From: Peptococcaceae bacterium
GTDB lineage: Bacteria > Bacillota > Dehalobacteriia > UBA4068 > UBA4997
Direction: 5' to 3'
NCBI GenBank assembly: GCA_022797295.1
Contig: JAAWKH010000019.1
Coordinates: 1-36,387, forward strand
Length of the DNA: 36,387 nt
Below, piece by piece: positions 7,501-15,640 of this stretch (its first letter is position 1; the number at the start of each line of letters is the position of its first letter). Under the pieces are notes generated by a model that saw only the letters and a list, made by a program, of their open reading frames with translations, did not search any database and was not told the origin of the DNA. Made by a program: the position numbers and the translations under genes.

Positions 7501-10489
7501 GGACGGAACCAAACCCTGCGAAGCCAACGATAAGTTTAAGCTGATTGGCGTAAGGGCCGGCGAGGTTAAAGTGGTTGGCACGCCGCAGGATAAAACCGGC
7601 AACGCCAAGCCTGTTGAATTTACGGTTACGGTAACGCCGGGCGAGGCTCTGCCGGACGCTGATAACAACTCATTGGCGCAAGTAGGTATAGCTTCTGGCG
7701 CGGCTTATTTGACGGCCAACGCGCCGGTGGAATATCGCTATGGCAATGAATGGGAAATTTTTGCTTTGCGCCGTTCCGGCCAGACCATTGCTCCGGCCAG
7801 GCTGGAAGCTTATCTTGATTCCGTGGCGGCGGTTTATCAGAACAACCCCGGCGCAACGGAAACCAAACCGACGACTATTGCCAGGGTGGCTTTAACTCTG
7901 GGCGTTTTGGGGGAAAATGCGGCGGATTTCCGTGGGCTGAATTTTATCAATATGCTTTGTAACTCAGAGCGTATCGGCGAGGGCGGCAATGAGCCCATGT
8001 GGGCCTTGCTGGCTTTGGACAGCCGGGATTATACCGAGCCTGCCGGCGCCCTTTGGACAAGGGACAAGCTGGTGACGGAATTAATTTTACAATATCAGAA
8101 CCCGGAGGGTGGTTTTGGCCTGACGGACAACGTAACGGCCAGCGTGGATATGACGGCTATGGCGGTGCAGGCTTTGGCGCCTTATTATACCGGCCGGGCT
8201 GACGTTAAGGAAGCCGTGGACAAGGCTTTGGTTTATCTGCAAAGCCAAATGAGCGCGGATTGCGGCTTTAACAGCAATGTGGAGGCCACGGCGCAGGTGG
8301 TGCTGGCGCTTGCCGCCTTAAACCGCAGCCCAGTGCTGCCGGAAAATGGTTTTGCGCCTAATCTTTCCGTCAATATGCTTACCAACATCACCAGCTTTGC
8401 CGCAGAGGGCGGCGGCTACAAGCATTACGCCGCTGACCGCGCGCCGCAAATTATGAGTACCACGCAGGCGATGTTGGCCTTTGAAGCTTATCGCCGCCAA
8501 GCCAATGCGGAAAATTTCATTTATGATTTAAGCGATGTTAATCGTCTGGCGATGCTGCAACAGCGTTTGGCGGAGATTGAACATTTGCAGGCAGCTGATT
8601 ACACCGCAGAAAGCTGGCAGGCATTGCAGACGGCCAAAAATGCAGCGCAAAAGTTGCTGGCCGGAACTTACACCGAAGCGGATTTGCAGGCTGCGGACAA
8701 AGCTTTGGCGGCGGCCATTGCCGGCTTGCAGCTGCTAAACCCGGATACAAAACCCAGCCCCAGTCCGGACGCCAAGACGATTACCGTGTCTTTTCGCCTG
8801 ATTGGTGATAACAAGCATGAGGGCGCTGATACGCACGAAAAATATATTAACTGGATTAAGACTATGAATGTAACCGTTTCTGATGGCAGCACGGTTTATG
8901 ATGTTTTTGCGGAAGCCTTGAGTCAGAAAGGATTGAATTTTGAGGAGGGTCAGTATAGCTATATCAGCAGCATTCAGGCTCCGGCGGTACTTGGCGGCTT
9001 CTGGCTGGCTGAATTTGATAACGGTTCCGGCAGCGGTTGGAAATATCTGGTGAACGGCAGGTATCCTAATGTAGGCTTGCGTTATTACTGGCCGAAAAAC
9101 GGCGATGTTATTATCTGGCGTTATGTTGATGATTACACTGATAACAAGGATAACAGCAACAAATGGCAGGAGGCCGAGGATATTGACCCCAACCCCGGCA
9201 TGAGCGGCGGTTCCGGCGGTTTAACCGGCGTGTCCGGCGAGAAAACCTCTATCGTGGCTCCTGAAGCTAACATTGACGCTAAAGGCGTGGCTACGGCGGA
9301 AATAAGCATTAAAGATGTGGTTGAGGCTTTGAGCAAGGCAAAAAAAGACAAGGCGGAGAGCATAACCATTATGCCGCAGAACACCGGCAAGGCTAAGGAG
9401 ATAACCGTCAGCCTGAAAGTGGATTCCGCAAAGGATATTGCAGCTGCGGAAATCGGCCTGAATGTGAACACTAGCAAGGGCAGCCTGGCTATTCCCCACC
9501 CGGCTTTGCAGTCGATTGCCAAGCAGGCCGGCGGCGTGGATATTCGTATCAATGTGAGCGAGCAGGACACTAAAAAAGAAGAAGTCAACGCAAAGGTGAA
9601 CAACGCTTTGCAACAGGCGGCGGCAATTTTCAGAGGCGCTATGGAAACGCTGTTTGCGAACGCCTGCGTAACTAACGTGACGATTACCTCCAACGGTAAG
9701 GAAATTAACACTTTTGACGGCCACCAGCTGACCATCAATCTGCCGGTTGATAGCAAGCATTTTGCCAAGGACGAAAGCTATAAGGTGGTTGTGTTGAGTT
9801 CTGACAGTACGGTGGAAACGCTTATCGGCAAATGCCTGCTTGTAAACGGCGAGCTGGTGGTGCAGGTGAAAGTAAGCCATTTGAGCACCTTTATCGTAAC
9901 CACCGAGAAAGAGAAAGCCGAAATCGCCAAGGTAACGATGAACTTTGCAGATGTGAACGAAAGCCAATGGTTCTATGAAGCGGTTAAGTTCGTTTATGAG
10001 GCCGGTTTGATGAACGGTGAGGGCGAAAACACATTTAACCCCAACGGCAATCTGAACCGGGCTATGCTGGTAACTATTCTCTACCGTCTGGAAAGTTTAC
10101 CGGAGATTACAGAAGCCAGCAAATTTACCGATGTTGCAGCCGGTCAGTGGTACAGCGAAGCGGTTATCTGGGCCAGCGAGAACGGCATTGTGAACGGCTA
10201 TGAGGACGGGACTTTCAAGCCGATGAACAACGTAACCAGAGAGGAAATGGCGGCAATATTAATGCGTTACGCCGAGTTCAAAAAGATTGACACCTCTGCA
10301 ACCAAGGATATTAGCGGCTACAAGGATGCTGCGCAGGTGGCGGAATGGGCCAAGCAAAATATGAGTTGGACTAACTCTGCTGGTCTTATCCAGGGCGATG
10401 AGAATAACAACCTCAATCCGCAGGGTAAGGCAACCAGAGCCGAGGCGGCAATGATTCTGATGCGGCTGGTTAAAAATGTTATTAGTTAA
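4556..10489 (+). CDS. Giant S-layer protein with intrinsic-factor-like toroid and DUF4430 domains
   Basis: About 1977 residues. ATG 4556 is chosen because GGAGG lies eight bases upstream and it opens a signal peptide (MKRFKSRALSLLLTLAMLVG, cleaved near ALA-A at about residue 29). Approximate domains: GLUG-like beta-helix repeats (55-300), a FIVAR-like helical unit (295-367), a second beta-helix block (380-605), Ig-like domains (612-1032), an alpha-toroid of prenyltransferase/squalene-cyclase type (1042-1327, with YQNPEGGFG and SVDMTAMAVQAL), a second FIVAR-like unit (1329-1395), DUF4430/transcobalamin C-terminal-like (1408-1533, with GSGWKYLVNGRYPNVG and KNGDVIIWRY), an unnamed domain (1547-1783), and three SLH repeats (1794-1975) that bind cell-wall polymer. 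Toroid followed by beta domain is the order in human intrinsic factor. With tandem B12 riboswitches upstream, I infer a cell-surface corrinoid-binding protein. Binding is not proven. Confidence 0.85.
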   Translation: MKRFKSRALSLLLTLAMLVGMLPTSALAANGKLDNEVYKNNLDTALIRTYSADEPIEISTANDLKQLANAAEGSKFVLTVDITLPTDWEPINGGSYNDSIVLDGNGYKITLTGTPVFSNLNSSYTIKNLILDGTVVSSDKHISSLTNGNCAAAVRNCISYADVKYDGAAGGYTLRFVAGLVAQFSSDGGSMNNCVYAGTLTKGNANAWGSLVNTAFFVTADIKNCIGVGVDRIGSSEGMSGCTEIAAGNNTLILNTSDFNPADYVEQLNSNRDIAAGDLEWEVVGDKLTLKRAVDEFLEATEAEVAALQAAVAQAVDTSKVYTADSWAAYAEALNKAQGILQQETPKQDVVVNATEKLNAAFNGLTESILAVVDLSDKEVVSITSVSDLEYMQAGKYYRLDADLEIKSTDYYFPAEMNAVFDGNGHTITLSNKNYVWKSLGPNAVVQNLGVKGGVASANNAGAIAGASQGLIINCWSLANVTTNGQNGNLKHTGGLVGQLQSGGAIVNSWVAGNVVGKGVNTANGSVGALVGSTEANSMLQNCYYQTGAASQIVGVEGVQITDCAEKARKDFYSQTFIDLLNAHKEGGKEWTLSAEGYPHLGEAQEYLPPEDMKITFTYLKEGKEPVDFKTSDGFEVSLQDAVAVGNDRYKVGTFSMPGVARWQDTIVGNKDVLLVNEDGTLSIYKPGSAEVVAISSEESGSTELARFTVTVVEGEAVDEFRLAIDGQPVGDTLTLQGSEHKTLTPQIKLAGADAWQDIAVSQVEFSHTGSLHRVNNSIYAEEPGKMTLTAKYQDKEITINIVSAFVAVTSIKPAPAGEYYIHQRNPNGQPLGDFLDLTLSHKAGTVIVEPENASYRDKWQMASSDDTIVECKNSMIIAALPKKAGTVTLTAVVEANGAQPRVEGTTHVTIKYENPVQTVSIAETRLTVKENEEIPLPITFSGPKSADGLRVTEPAMDWSFSGEGVVRIETDGSPIIWEEKPDGTKPCEANDKFKLIGVRAGEVKVVGTPQDKTGNAKPVEFTVTVTPGEALPDADNNSLAQVGIASGAAYLTANAPVEYRYGNEWEIFALRRSGQTIAPARLEAYLDSVAAVYQNNPGATETKPTTIARVALTLGVLGENAADFRGLNFINMLCNSERIGEGGNEPMWALLALDSRDYTEPAGALWTRDKLVTELILQYQNPEGGFGLTDNVTASVDMTAMAVQALAPYYTGRADVKEAVDKALVYLQSQMSADCGFNSNVEATAQVVLALAALNRSPVLPENGFAPNLSVNMLTNITSFAAEGGGYKHYAADRAPQIMSTTQAMLAFEAYRRQANAENFIYDLSDVNRLAMLQQRLAEIEHLQAADYTAESWQALQTAKNAAQKLLAGTYTEADLQAADKALAAAIAGLQLLNPDTKPSPSPDAKTITVSFRLIGDNKHEGADTHEKYINWIKTMNVTVSDGSTVYDVFAEALSQKGLNFEEGQYSYISSIQAPAVLGGFWLAEFDNGSGSGWKYLVNGRYPNVGLRYYWPKNGDVIIWRYVDDYTDNKDNSNKWQEAEDIDPNPGMSGGSGGLTGVSGEKTSIVAPEANIDAKGVATAEISIKDVVEALSKAKKDKAESITIMPQNTGKAKEITVSLKVDSAKDIAAAEIGLNVNTSKGSLAIPHPALQSIAKQAGGVDIRINVSEQDTKKEEVNAKVNNALQQAAAIFRGAMETLFANACVTNVTITSNGKEINTFDGHQLTINLPVDSKHFAKDESYKVVVLSSDSTVETLIGKCLLVNGELVVQVKVSHLSTFIVTTEKEKAEIAKVTMNFADVNESQWFYEAVKFVYEAGLMNGEGENTFNPNGNLNRAMLVTILYRLESLPEITEASKFTDVAAGQWYSEAVIWASENGIVNGYEDGTFKPMNNVTREEMAAILMRYAEFKKIDTSATKDISGYKDAAQVAEWAKQNMSWTNSAGLIQGDENNNLNPQGKATRAEAAMILMRLVKNVIS
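9195..10486 (+). repeat. C-terminal module shared with the second giant gene
   Basis: The unnamed domain plus three SLH repeats encoded here correspond to 27000-28312 in the second giant gene. Long identical peptide stretches include WFYEAVKFVYEAGLMNGEGE, GQWYSEAVIWASENGIVNGY and GKATRAEAAMILMRLVKNV. This marks a paralogous or recombining pair. Confidence 0.8.
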
Positions 10490-10500
10490 ACTTGGTTGTA

Positions 10501-10542
10501 CAGCTAAAGCCACAGGGCCTTTTTGCCTTGTGGCTAAAGCTG
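10501..10542 (+). other. Intercistronic hairpin
   Basis: Arms CAGCTAAAGCCACAGGGC (10501-10518) and GCCTTGTGGCTAAAGCTG (10525-10542) pair with one 2x2 internal loop and one G-U. The apical loop is six T. No U-run follows, so it looks more like an mRNA-stability or partial attenuation element between the giant gene and the next cistron than a full terminator. Confidence 0.55.
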
Positions 10543-10587
10543 CACAATAAAGGAGAACAATATAAATCAAGCGAGGAGGAAAAGAAA

Positions 10588-12210
10588 ATGAAACGAAGAG
10601 TGAAAAGTTTTTCAGGTTTAATTTGCGCTTTCATTTTGGCATTTTGTTTGGCAACGCCGGCCTATGCTTATGAGGACGCTAAGGTAAACGAGGTGACACA
10701 GGAGGCCGGCAAGTACATTGCCGAAACGGTGAAAAAGCCGGCGGTGGGTTCAATCGGCGGCGAATGGGCGGTAATTGGCCTGGCTCGCAGCGGTTATGCT
10801 GTTCCGCAAACCTATTTTGAGGATTATTACAACGGCGTTGAGGAGTATGTGAAGAACTGCCAGGGCGTGTTGCATGAGCGCAAATACACTGAATATTCCC
10901 GTGTTATTCTGGCGTTGACGGCGATTGGCCGCGACCCGGCCAATGTGGGCGGCTACAATTTACTGACTCCTCTTGGGGATTATGATGCCACCGTCTGGCA
11001 GGGGTTGAACGGCCCCATCTGGGCCTTAATTGCTTTGGATTGCGGCAATTATGCCGTGCCGCAAAATCCGGCGGCCAAAACGCAGGCCAGCCGGGAAATG
11101 TACTTGCAGGCTATTTTGGATGCGCAGCTGGCCGACGGCGGCTGGGCTCTCGCCGGCAAGACGGCCACCGCCTCCGACGTGGATATGACCGGCATGGCTT
11201 TGCAGGCTTTGAGCAATTATCAGGACAAGGCAGAGGTTAAAGCGGCCACGGACAAGGCTTTGAGCTGGCTTTCCTCTGTGCAGGATAAGGAGGGCGGCTT
11301 CTCCTCCTGGGGCGAGGCTAATTCGGAAAGCGTGGTACAGGTGATTGTAGCCTTGACCGCTTTAGAAATTCCGCTGGACGACAGCCGTTTTATTAAAGAG
11401 GGACACAGCCTGCTGGATAATCTGTTGAGTTTTTATCAGTCCGGCCAGGGCTTTTTGCATGTGCAAAGCGGCGGCGGCAACAGTTTGATGTCCTCCGAGC
11501 AGGGGCTTTACGCGATGGCGGCGATTAAGCGCGCTAATGCGGGCCAAACTGCGCTTTACGATATGTCCGACGTGCAAAAACAGGCGACGGCGAAGCCGGA
11601 ACCGGAGCAAAAACCAGCAGTGGAAACTAAAACCGTTGATTTTGCCGATTTGGCAGGAGTTTCTGCCGAAGCTAAAGCGGCCATTGAAACGCTGGCCGGC
11701 CGGGGGATTATTACCGGCGAGCAGGCCGGGGACAAGCTGAACTTCCGTCCGGAGGGCAATATGACCAGAGCGGAATTTTGCGCCATTGTGGTGCGCGCTT
11801 TAGGATTGGAAACCGCTAAAAGCGGCGTGTTTGCCGACGTGCAAGCGAATGCTTGGTACGCTGCATATGTGGACACCGCCAACGCGCAGGGGATAGTAAA
11901 CGGCACGGCGGCCAATGAATTTTCTCCGGGCAGCACCATCACCCGGCAGGAAGCGGCGGCTATGGTGGCCAGGGCGGCGGCCAAATGCGGCCTGGCGAAC
12001 GATTTGGACGCTAACGCGGCCAGAGATATTCTGGCGCAGTTTAGCGATTATACCCAAATTGCGGATTATGCCCGTGTGCCGATGGCCTTTTGCTATCAGC
12101 AGGGTATTCTGGACGACAGCGCGCTGAATGTGGAGCCGAACAAGGTAATCACCAGGGCGGAAATTGCCGAAATGCTTTATAATATGTTGAGCGCAGCCAA
12201 GCGGCTGTAA
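10588..12210 (+). CDS. S-layer-anchored alpha-toroid protein (intrinsic-factor N-domain-like)
   Basis: 540 residues. ATG 10588 follows GAGGAGG and opens a signal peptide (MKRRVKSFSGLICAFILAF, cleavage near AYA-Y at about residue 27). Residues 31-328 form a prenyltransferase/squalene-oxidase-type alpha-alpha toroid. Repeated motifs include GPIWALIALDCGNY, LADGGWALAG, SDVDMTGMALQAL and KEGGFSSWGEA. Three SLH repeats occupy about 351-538 (FRPEGNMTRAEF, FSPGSTITRQEAAAMV, EPNKVITRAEIAEML). It has no DUF4430 domain; that module is supplied by the next gene 13 bases on. The pair therefore looks like a split form of the toroid and DUF4430 parts fused in the preceding giant protein. Enzymatic cyclase function is unlikely given the secretion and SLH anchoring; a ligand-binding toroid is the better reading. 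Confidence 0.85.
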   Translation: MKRRVKSFSGLICAFILAFCLATPAYAYEDAKVNEVTQEAGKYIAETVKKPAVGSIGGEWAVIGLARSGYAVPQTYFEDYYNGVEEYVKNCQGVLHERKYTEYSRVILALTAIGRDPANVGGYNLLTPLGDYDATVWQGLNGPIWALIALDCGNYAVPQNPAAKTQASREMYLQAILDAQLADGGWALAGKTATASDVDMTGMALQALSNYQDKAEVKAATDKALSWLSSVQDKEGGFSSWGEANSESVVQVIVALTALEIPLDDSRFIKEGHSLLDNLLSFYQSGQGFLHVQSGGGNSLMSSEQGLYAMAAIKRANAGQTALYDMSDVQKQATAKPEPEQKPAVETKTVDFADLAGVSAEAKAAIETLAGRGIITGEQAGDKLNFRPEGNMTRAEFCAIVVRALGLETAKSGVFADVQANAWYAAYVDTANAQGIVNGTAANEFSPGSTITRQEAAAMVARAAAKCGLANDLDANAARDILAQFSDYTQIADYARVPMAFCYQQGILDDSALNVEPNKVITRAEIAEMLYNMLSAAKRL

Positions 12211-12223
12211 AGGGTGTGGCGTA

Positions 12224-13048
12224 ATGGCAAAACATAAGAATAAGCTGATTGCCGCCGGGATAATTATTGTAATTTTAGCCGCCCTGTTCTGGTGGGGCGG
12301 CAACGCCCCCGGCTTGCAGGGCTGGAGCGTGGGCGATAAGACGCAGACGGCGGTTCAGTTTGAACGACAGACCGTCGCAGCTAAAGAATTACCGGCAAGT
12401 CTGCCGGCAGACGTTTGGAGCAAGCCTGTTGTCGCTTTGGCGGAGCAGCCGGCAACAAGCCCGGAGAATGAGGAAGAACCGGCGGTAGAAACGCCGGAGA
12501 AGCCAAACGCTGATGAGCGTAGTGGCGGTATGGAAATCAACCCGGAAACCGGCAAGGATAAGTATAATACCGACCCAGTGCCGGAGGGTAAACCCCTGCC
12601 GGTGGAGCCGCAGGAGGCAGTGATTGGCGAAGCGGCTTACACCTGCACCATTTCCATCTCCTGCGCCACAATTCTGGATAACCCGGACTGGCTGAACCCG
12701 GAGAAAACGGAGCTGGTGCCGGAGGGTGGCGTTATTCTGCCGGCCCAGACCGTAACCTTTTACGAGGGGGAATCGGTGTTTAACGTGTTGCAGCGTACTT
12801 GCAAGCAGAACAGTATTCATATGGAATTCAGCAACACGCCGATGTATAATTCCGCCTACATTGAGGGTATCCACAATTTGTATGAATTTGACTGCGGCGA
12901 GGGCAGCGGTTGGATGTATAAGGTGAACGGTTGGTTTCCCAACTATGGCTGCTCGCGCTATCAGCTGCAAAACGGCGATGTGATTGAGTGGGTTTACACC
13001 TGCAATCGCGGCGACGACGTGGGCGGCGGCCAGGTTGTGGGTGGCTGA
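12224..13048 (+). CDS. Membrane-anchored DUF4430 (transcobalamin C-terminal-like) protein
   Basis: 274 residues. A short basic N-terminus is followed by one hydrophobic helix (about residues 6-23, LIAAGIIIVILAALFWWGG), read as a signal anchor. A Pro/Glu-rich spacer (about 55-130) follows. The DUF4430 domain covers about 138-265, with the family signature GSGWMYKVNGWFPNYGCSRY and LQNGDVIEWVYTCNRG. Several Cys (CTISISC, RTC, FDCGEG, YGC, YTC) could form disulfides outside the cell. DUF4430 is related to the beta domain of intrinsic factor and transcobalamin. Position between the toroid-SLH protein and the EcfT gene suggests it passes ligand to the ECF transporter at the membrane. That hand-over role is inference. 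Confidence 0.87.
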   Translation: MAKHKNKLIAAGIIIVILAALFWWGGNAPGLQGWSVGDKTQTAVQFERQTVAAKELPASLPADVWSKPVVALAEQPATSPENEEEPAVETPEKPNADERSGGMEINPETGKDKYNTDPVPEGKPLPVEPQEAVIGEAAYTCTISISCATILDNPDWLNPEKTELVPEGGVILPAQTVTFYEGESVFNVLQRTCKQNSIHMEFSNTPMYNSAYIEGIHNLYEFDCGEGSGWMYKVNGWFPNYGCSRYQLQNGDVIEWVYTCNRGDDVGGGQVVGG

Positions 13049-13063
13049 CAGGAGTAAATATCG

Positions 13064-13996
13064 GTGAAGAATACAGATACTTTCAGTGGGTTTCACCCAC
13101 TGGTGAACTTTTTATATTTTGCGCTGGTGCTGGTTTTTAGTATGTGCCTGATGAATCCGGCTTGTCTGGCAATCTCGCTGGCGGCGGCTTTTGCCTATAA
13201 TTTATATTTAAACGGACGCAAGGCGCTCAAATTTGCTTTTGTATATATGTTGCCTTTGCTGTTGATAACGGCTGTTATCAATCCGGCTTTTAATCATCAG
13301 GGAGCCACGATTTTAACCTATCTGCCCAGCGGCAATCCGCTGACGCTGGAATCCATAATTTACGGCTTGGCGGCGGCTAGTATGCTGATTGCGGTAATCC
13401 TCTGGTTTGGCTGTTATTCGGCGGTGCTTACCTCGGACAAGTTTGTATATCTGTTCGGGCGGCTTATTCCTGCGCTCTCCTTGGTGCTTTCGATGACTCT
13501 GCGCTTTGTGCCCAAGTTTAAGGCGCAGCTGGGGCAGGTGAGCCTGGCTCAGCAATGCGTGGGGCGCGATGCCGGCAGCGGCAGCCTGCTGCAACGGCTG
13601 AAAAACGCTATCACCATTTTGTCGATTATGGTAACCTGGGCTTTGGAAAACGCCATTGAAACGGCGGACAGTATGAAAAGCCGCGGCTATGGCCTGCCGG
13701 GGCGCACCGCTTTCAGCATTTACCGCTGGGAGGAGCGCGACAAAAACGCCATAGTATGGCTGCTTTTCTGCGGCCTATATATCCTCTCCGGCTGGTTGGC
13801 CGGCGGCTTGTACTGGCGTTACTTTCCCACCATGAAAGGGGCGACGCTCTCGCCCTTTGCTGCTAGCTTTTATCTGGTGTATCTGGCGCTGTGCCTGACG
13901 CCGCTGCTCATCAATATCTGTGCGGATTGGAGCTGGCGCAAAATGACGGACAAAAAGCTGCGAGAGGAGGAGCTGCCCAATGTTGCAAACCTTTAA
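13064..13996 (+). CDS. ecfT: ECF transporter transmembrane component EcfT (CbiQ family)
   Basis: 310 residues with hydrophobic helices at about 10-50, 60-80, 100-130 and near 225-250 and 270-295. A long cytoplasmic helical region lies between them. The coupling helices carry LRFVPKFKAQLGQVSLAQQ (about 146-164) and DSMKSRGYGLPGRT (about 202-215). The latter is the EcfT Arg-Gly motif that contacts the ATPases. The start is GTG 13064, preceded by AGGAG. EcfT is the scaffold that joins the two ATPase subunits to the substrate-binding S component, and those partners are the fusion protein at 15641. It is 15 bases downstream of the DUF4430 gene and overlaps the CbiR-like gene, so it belongs to the same operon. 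Confidence 0.87.
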   Translation: MKNTDTFSGFHPLVNFLYFALVLVFSMCLMNPACLAISLAAAFAYNLYLNGRKALKFAFVYMLPLLLITAVINPAFNHQGATILTYLPSGNPLTLESIIYGLAAASMLIAVILWFGCYSAVLTSDKFVYLFGRLIPALSLVLSMTLRFVPKFKAQLGQVSLAQQCVGRDAGSGSLLQRLKNAITILSIMVTWALENAIETADSMKSRGYGLPGRTAFSIYRWEERDKNAIVWLLFCGLYILSGWLAGGLYWRYFPTMKGATLSPFAASFYLVYLALCLTPLLINICADWSWRKMTDKKLREEELPNVANL

Positions 13997-14969
13997 TCTG
14001 CCGCTGTTAAATGAAATTCTGGCGGAATATGGTGGTTGGCGCAGTCTGCAAAGGGAGGCGGCGTCTTTGGGCTGCGCCGGCATTGAAGCCATCTGGGCCG
14101 GCGAGGATATACCGGCGGATTTGCCGGAGGGGCTGGTGCAGGGCTATCACCTGACCTTTTTCCCGGATTGGCTGGATATGTTTCGCAACCGGCAGACGAC
14201 GGTTAAAAATAAGTTTGGCAGTATGGCGATTGCCTTTGAGCATTACGGCGGCTGGGGGCCGGATTGTCTGCTGCGCCGCTATCAGGAGGATTTAGCCAGA
14301 GCGGAGCGGCTGCGGCCGCGTTATCTGGTGTTTCACGTTTCTGATGTTTCGCTGGCGGAGGGGCTGACCTATCAATGGCAGCACTGCAACGCGGAGGTTA
14401 TCGACGCGGCCTTGGAGCTTATTAACGCCTTGCTGGCCGATTACGCCGCCGACGCGCCCTGGGAATTTTTGGTGGAAAATCAATGGTGGCCGGGCTTCAC
14501 CTTTACGGAGCCTGCCGAAACCGCCCGTCTGTTGGAGGGTATCAACTATCCCCGTAAGGGGATTATGCTGGACGTGGGGCATTTAATGAACTGCAACCGG
14601 GATTTGCAAACCCAGGCAGAGGGCGCGGCCTATGTGCAGGCAATGCTGGATAAGCATGGCAGCCTGGCGCAGGCGGTGCGCGGCGTGCACCTGCATTACT
14701 CGCTGAGCGGCGCATATGTTAAGGAGCATATTGGCGAATTGCCGGAGTGGTGGGCGAGCGCAGACTATGCCGAGCGTACCGGCTATTGCTATAATTATGT
14801 GCTGCAAATTGACCAGCATTTGCCCTGGACGGACGAGGCGATTTTGCCAGTGTTGGCGCGGATTAGCCCGGCTTATCTGACGCACGAATTTAATGCCAAC
14901 AGCCGGGCGGAGCGGCGTCAAATGGTGGCCCAGCAAAAGGGACTGCTGAAACTGGGTGGTTTGCTATGA
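13980..14969 (+). CDS. cbiR: CbiR-like cobamide remodelling enzyme (AP-endonuclease-2-type TIM barrel)
   Basis: 329 residues of the xylose-isomerase-like/AP endonuclease 2 TIM-barrel superfamily. Likely metal ligands sit at strand ends: Glu in EFLVENQWWPG, Asp and His in MLDVGHLMN, His in GVHLHYS, and Glu in YLTHEFN. The CbiR family described in Akkermansia muciniphila belongs to this superfamily. It hydrolyses cobamides at the lower-ligand side so that the corrinoid can be rebuilt with a preferred base. I call this CbiR mainly because of superfamily plus context: an ECF operon under B12 riboswitches with a DUF71 salvage gene. The ATG overlaps ecfT by 17 bases, with GAGGAGG just upstream. A different sugar-phosphate isomerase-like activity cannot be excluded. 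Confidence 0.75.
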   Translation: MLQTFNLPLLNEILAEYGGWRSLQREAASLGCAGIEAIWAGEDIPADLPEGLVQGYHLTFFPDWLDMFRNRQTTVKNKFGSMAIAFEHYGGWGPDCLLRRYQEDLARAERLRPRYLVFHVSDVSLAEGLTYQWQHCNAEVIDAALELINALLADYAADAPWEFLVENQWWPGFTFTEPAETARLLEGINYPRKGIMLDVGHLMNCNRDLQTQAEGAAYVQAMLDKHGSLAQAVRGVHLHYSLSGAYVKEHIGELPEWWASADYAERTGYCYNYVLQIDQHLPWTDEAILPVLARISPAYLTHEFNANSRAERRQMVAQQKGLLKLGGLL

Positions 14970-15607
14970 AATTTGCCATGTCTTACAGCTGCGGCAAAGA
15001 CAGCACGCTGGCGCTGCATAAAATGCTGGCGCAGGGCCACGAGGCGGTTTGTCTGGTGGTTTGCTTTAATGAGGTGGCGGAGCGTTCTTATTTTCACGGG
15101 GCGGATAAATCTATGTTGCAGCGTTATGCGGAGGCTCTGGGGCTGCCGCTGCTGCTTTGTCCAACGAACGGCGAGGATTATGCGCAGGCTTTGGAGTCCG
15201 GGCTGCTGCAAGCCAAAGCAATAGGGGCGGAGGCTGTCTGTTTTGGCGATATTGATATTGCGGAAAACCGCCGCTGGGAGGAGGAACGCTGCCAGGTGGT
15301 GGGGCTTGCGGCCTGCTTTCCGCTTTGGCGGCAGGGGCGGGCGGCGTTGGTGCAGGAGCTGTTGGCTTTGGGCTATCGCTGTTTGATTAAAAGCGTGAAC
15401 CGGCGGCTTTTGCCAACCTCTCTGCTGGGCTGCTGTTTGGATGAGGCGGCCGTTGCTGTTATGCAGGCGGCCGGGGTTGACGTTTGCGGTGAAAACGGCG
15501 AGTATCACACGCTGGCGGTGGACGGGCCGATTTTTCGGCGGTCTTTGCAGTTTAAGTTGGGTGAGCTGCTGGAGTCCGGTGATTATGCATTTATTGATAT
15601 TAGCTGA
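14966..15607 (+). CDS. DUF71/COG2102 PP-loop ATPase, B12-salvage subgroup
   Basis: 213 residues. The N-terminal PP-loop is SYSCGKDSTLALHKML, where the ATP-pyrophosphatase motif usually reads SGGKDS. The C-terminal DUF71 signature is CGENGEYHTLAVDGPIF. In eukaryotes and archaea this family includes diphthamide synthetase (Dph6). A published comparative-genomics study predicted that a bacterial subgroup acts in B12 salvage, probably in amidation chemistry. A bacterium has no diphthamide, and the gene overlaps the CbiR-like gene by four bases inside a B12-riboswitch operon, so the salvage subgroup fits best. The exact reaction is unknown. Confidence 0.82.
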   Translation: MKFAMSYSCGKDSTLALHKMLAQGHEAVCLVVCFNEVAERSYFHGADKSMLQRYAEALGLPLLLCPTNGEDYAQALESGLLQAKAIGAEAVCFGDIDIAENRRWEEERCQVVGLAACFPLWRQGRAALVQELLALGYRCLIKSVNRRLLPTSLLGCCLDEAAVAVMQAAGVDVCGENGEYHTLAVDGPIFRRSLQFKLGELLESGDYAFIDIS

Positions 15608-15640
15608 CATTTATAAAATATTTAGGAAACAGGTAAAATA

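Noticed and set aside
7679..8535. Reading the toroid as a true terpenoid cyclase or prenyltransferase enzyme
   Set aside because: The protein is secreted and SLH-anchored, followed by a DUF4430 domain and controlled by B12; I see no DxDD-type catalytic motif in the region.
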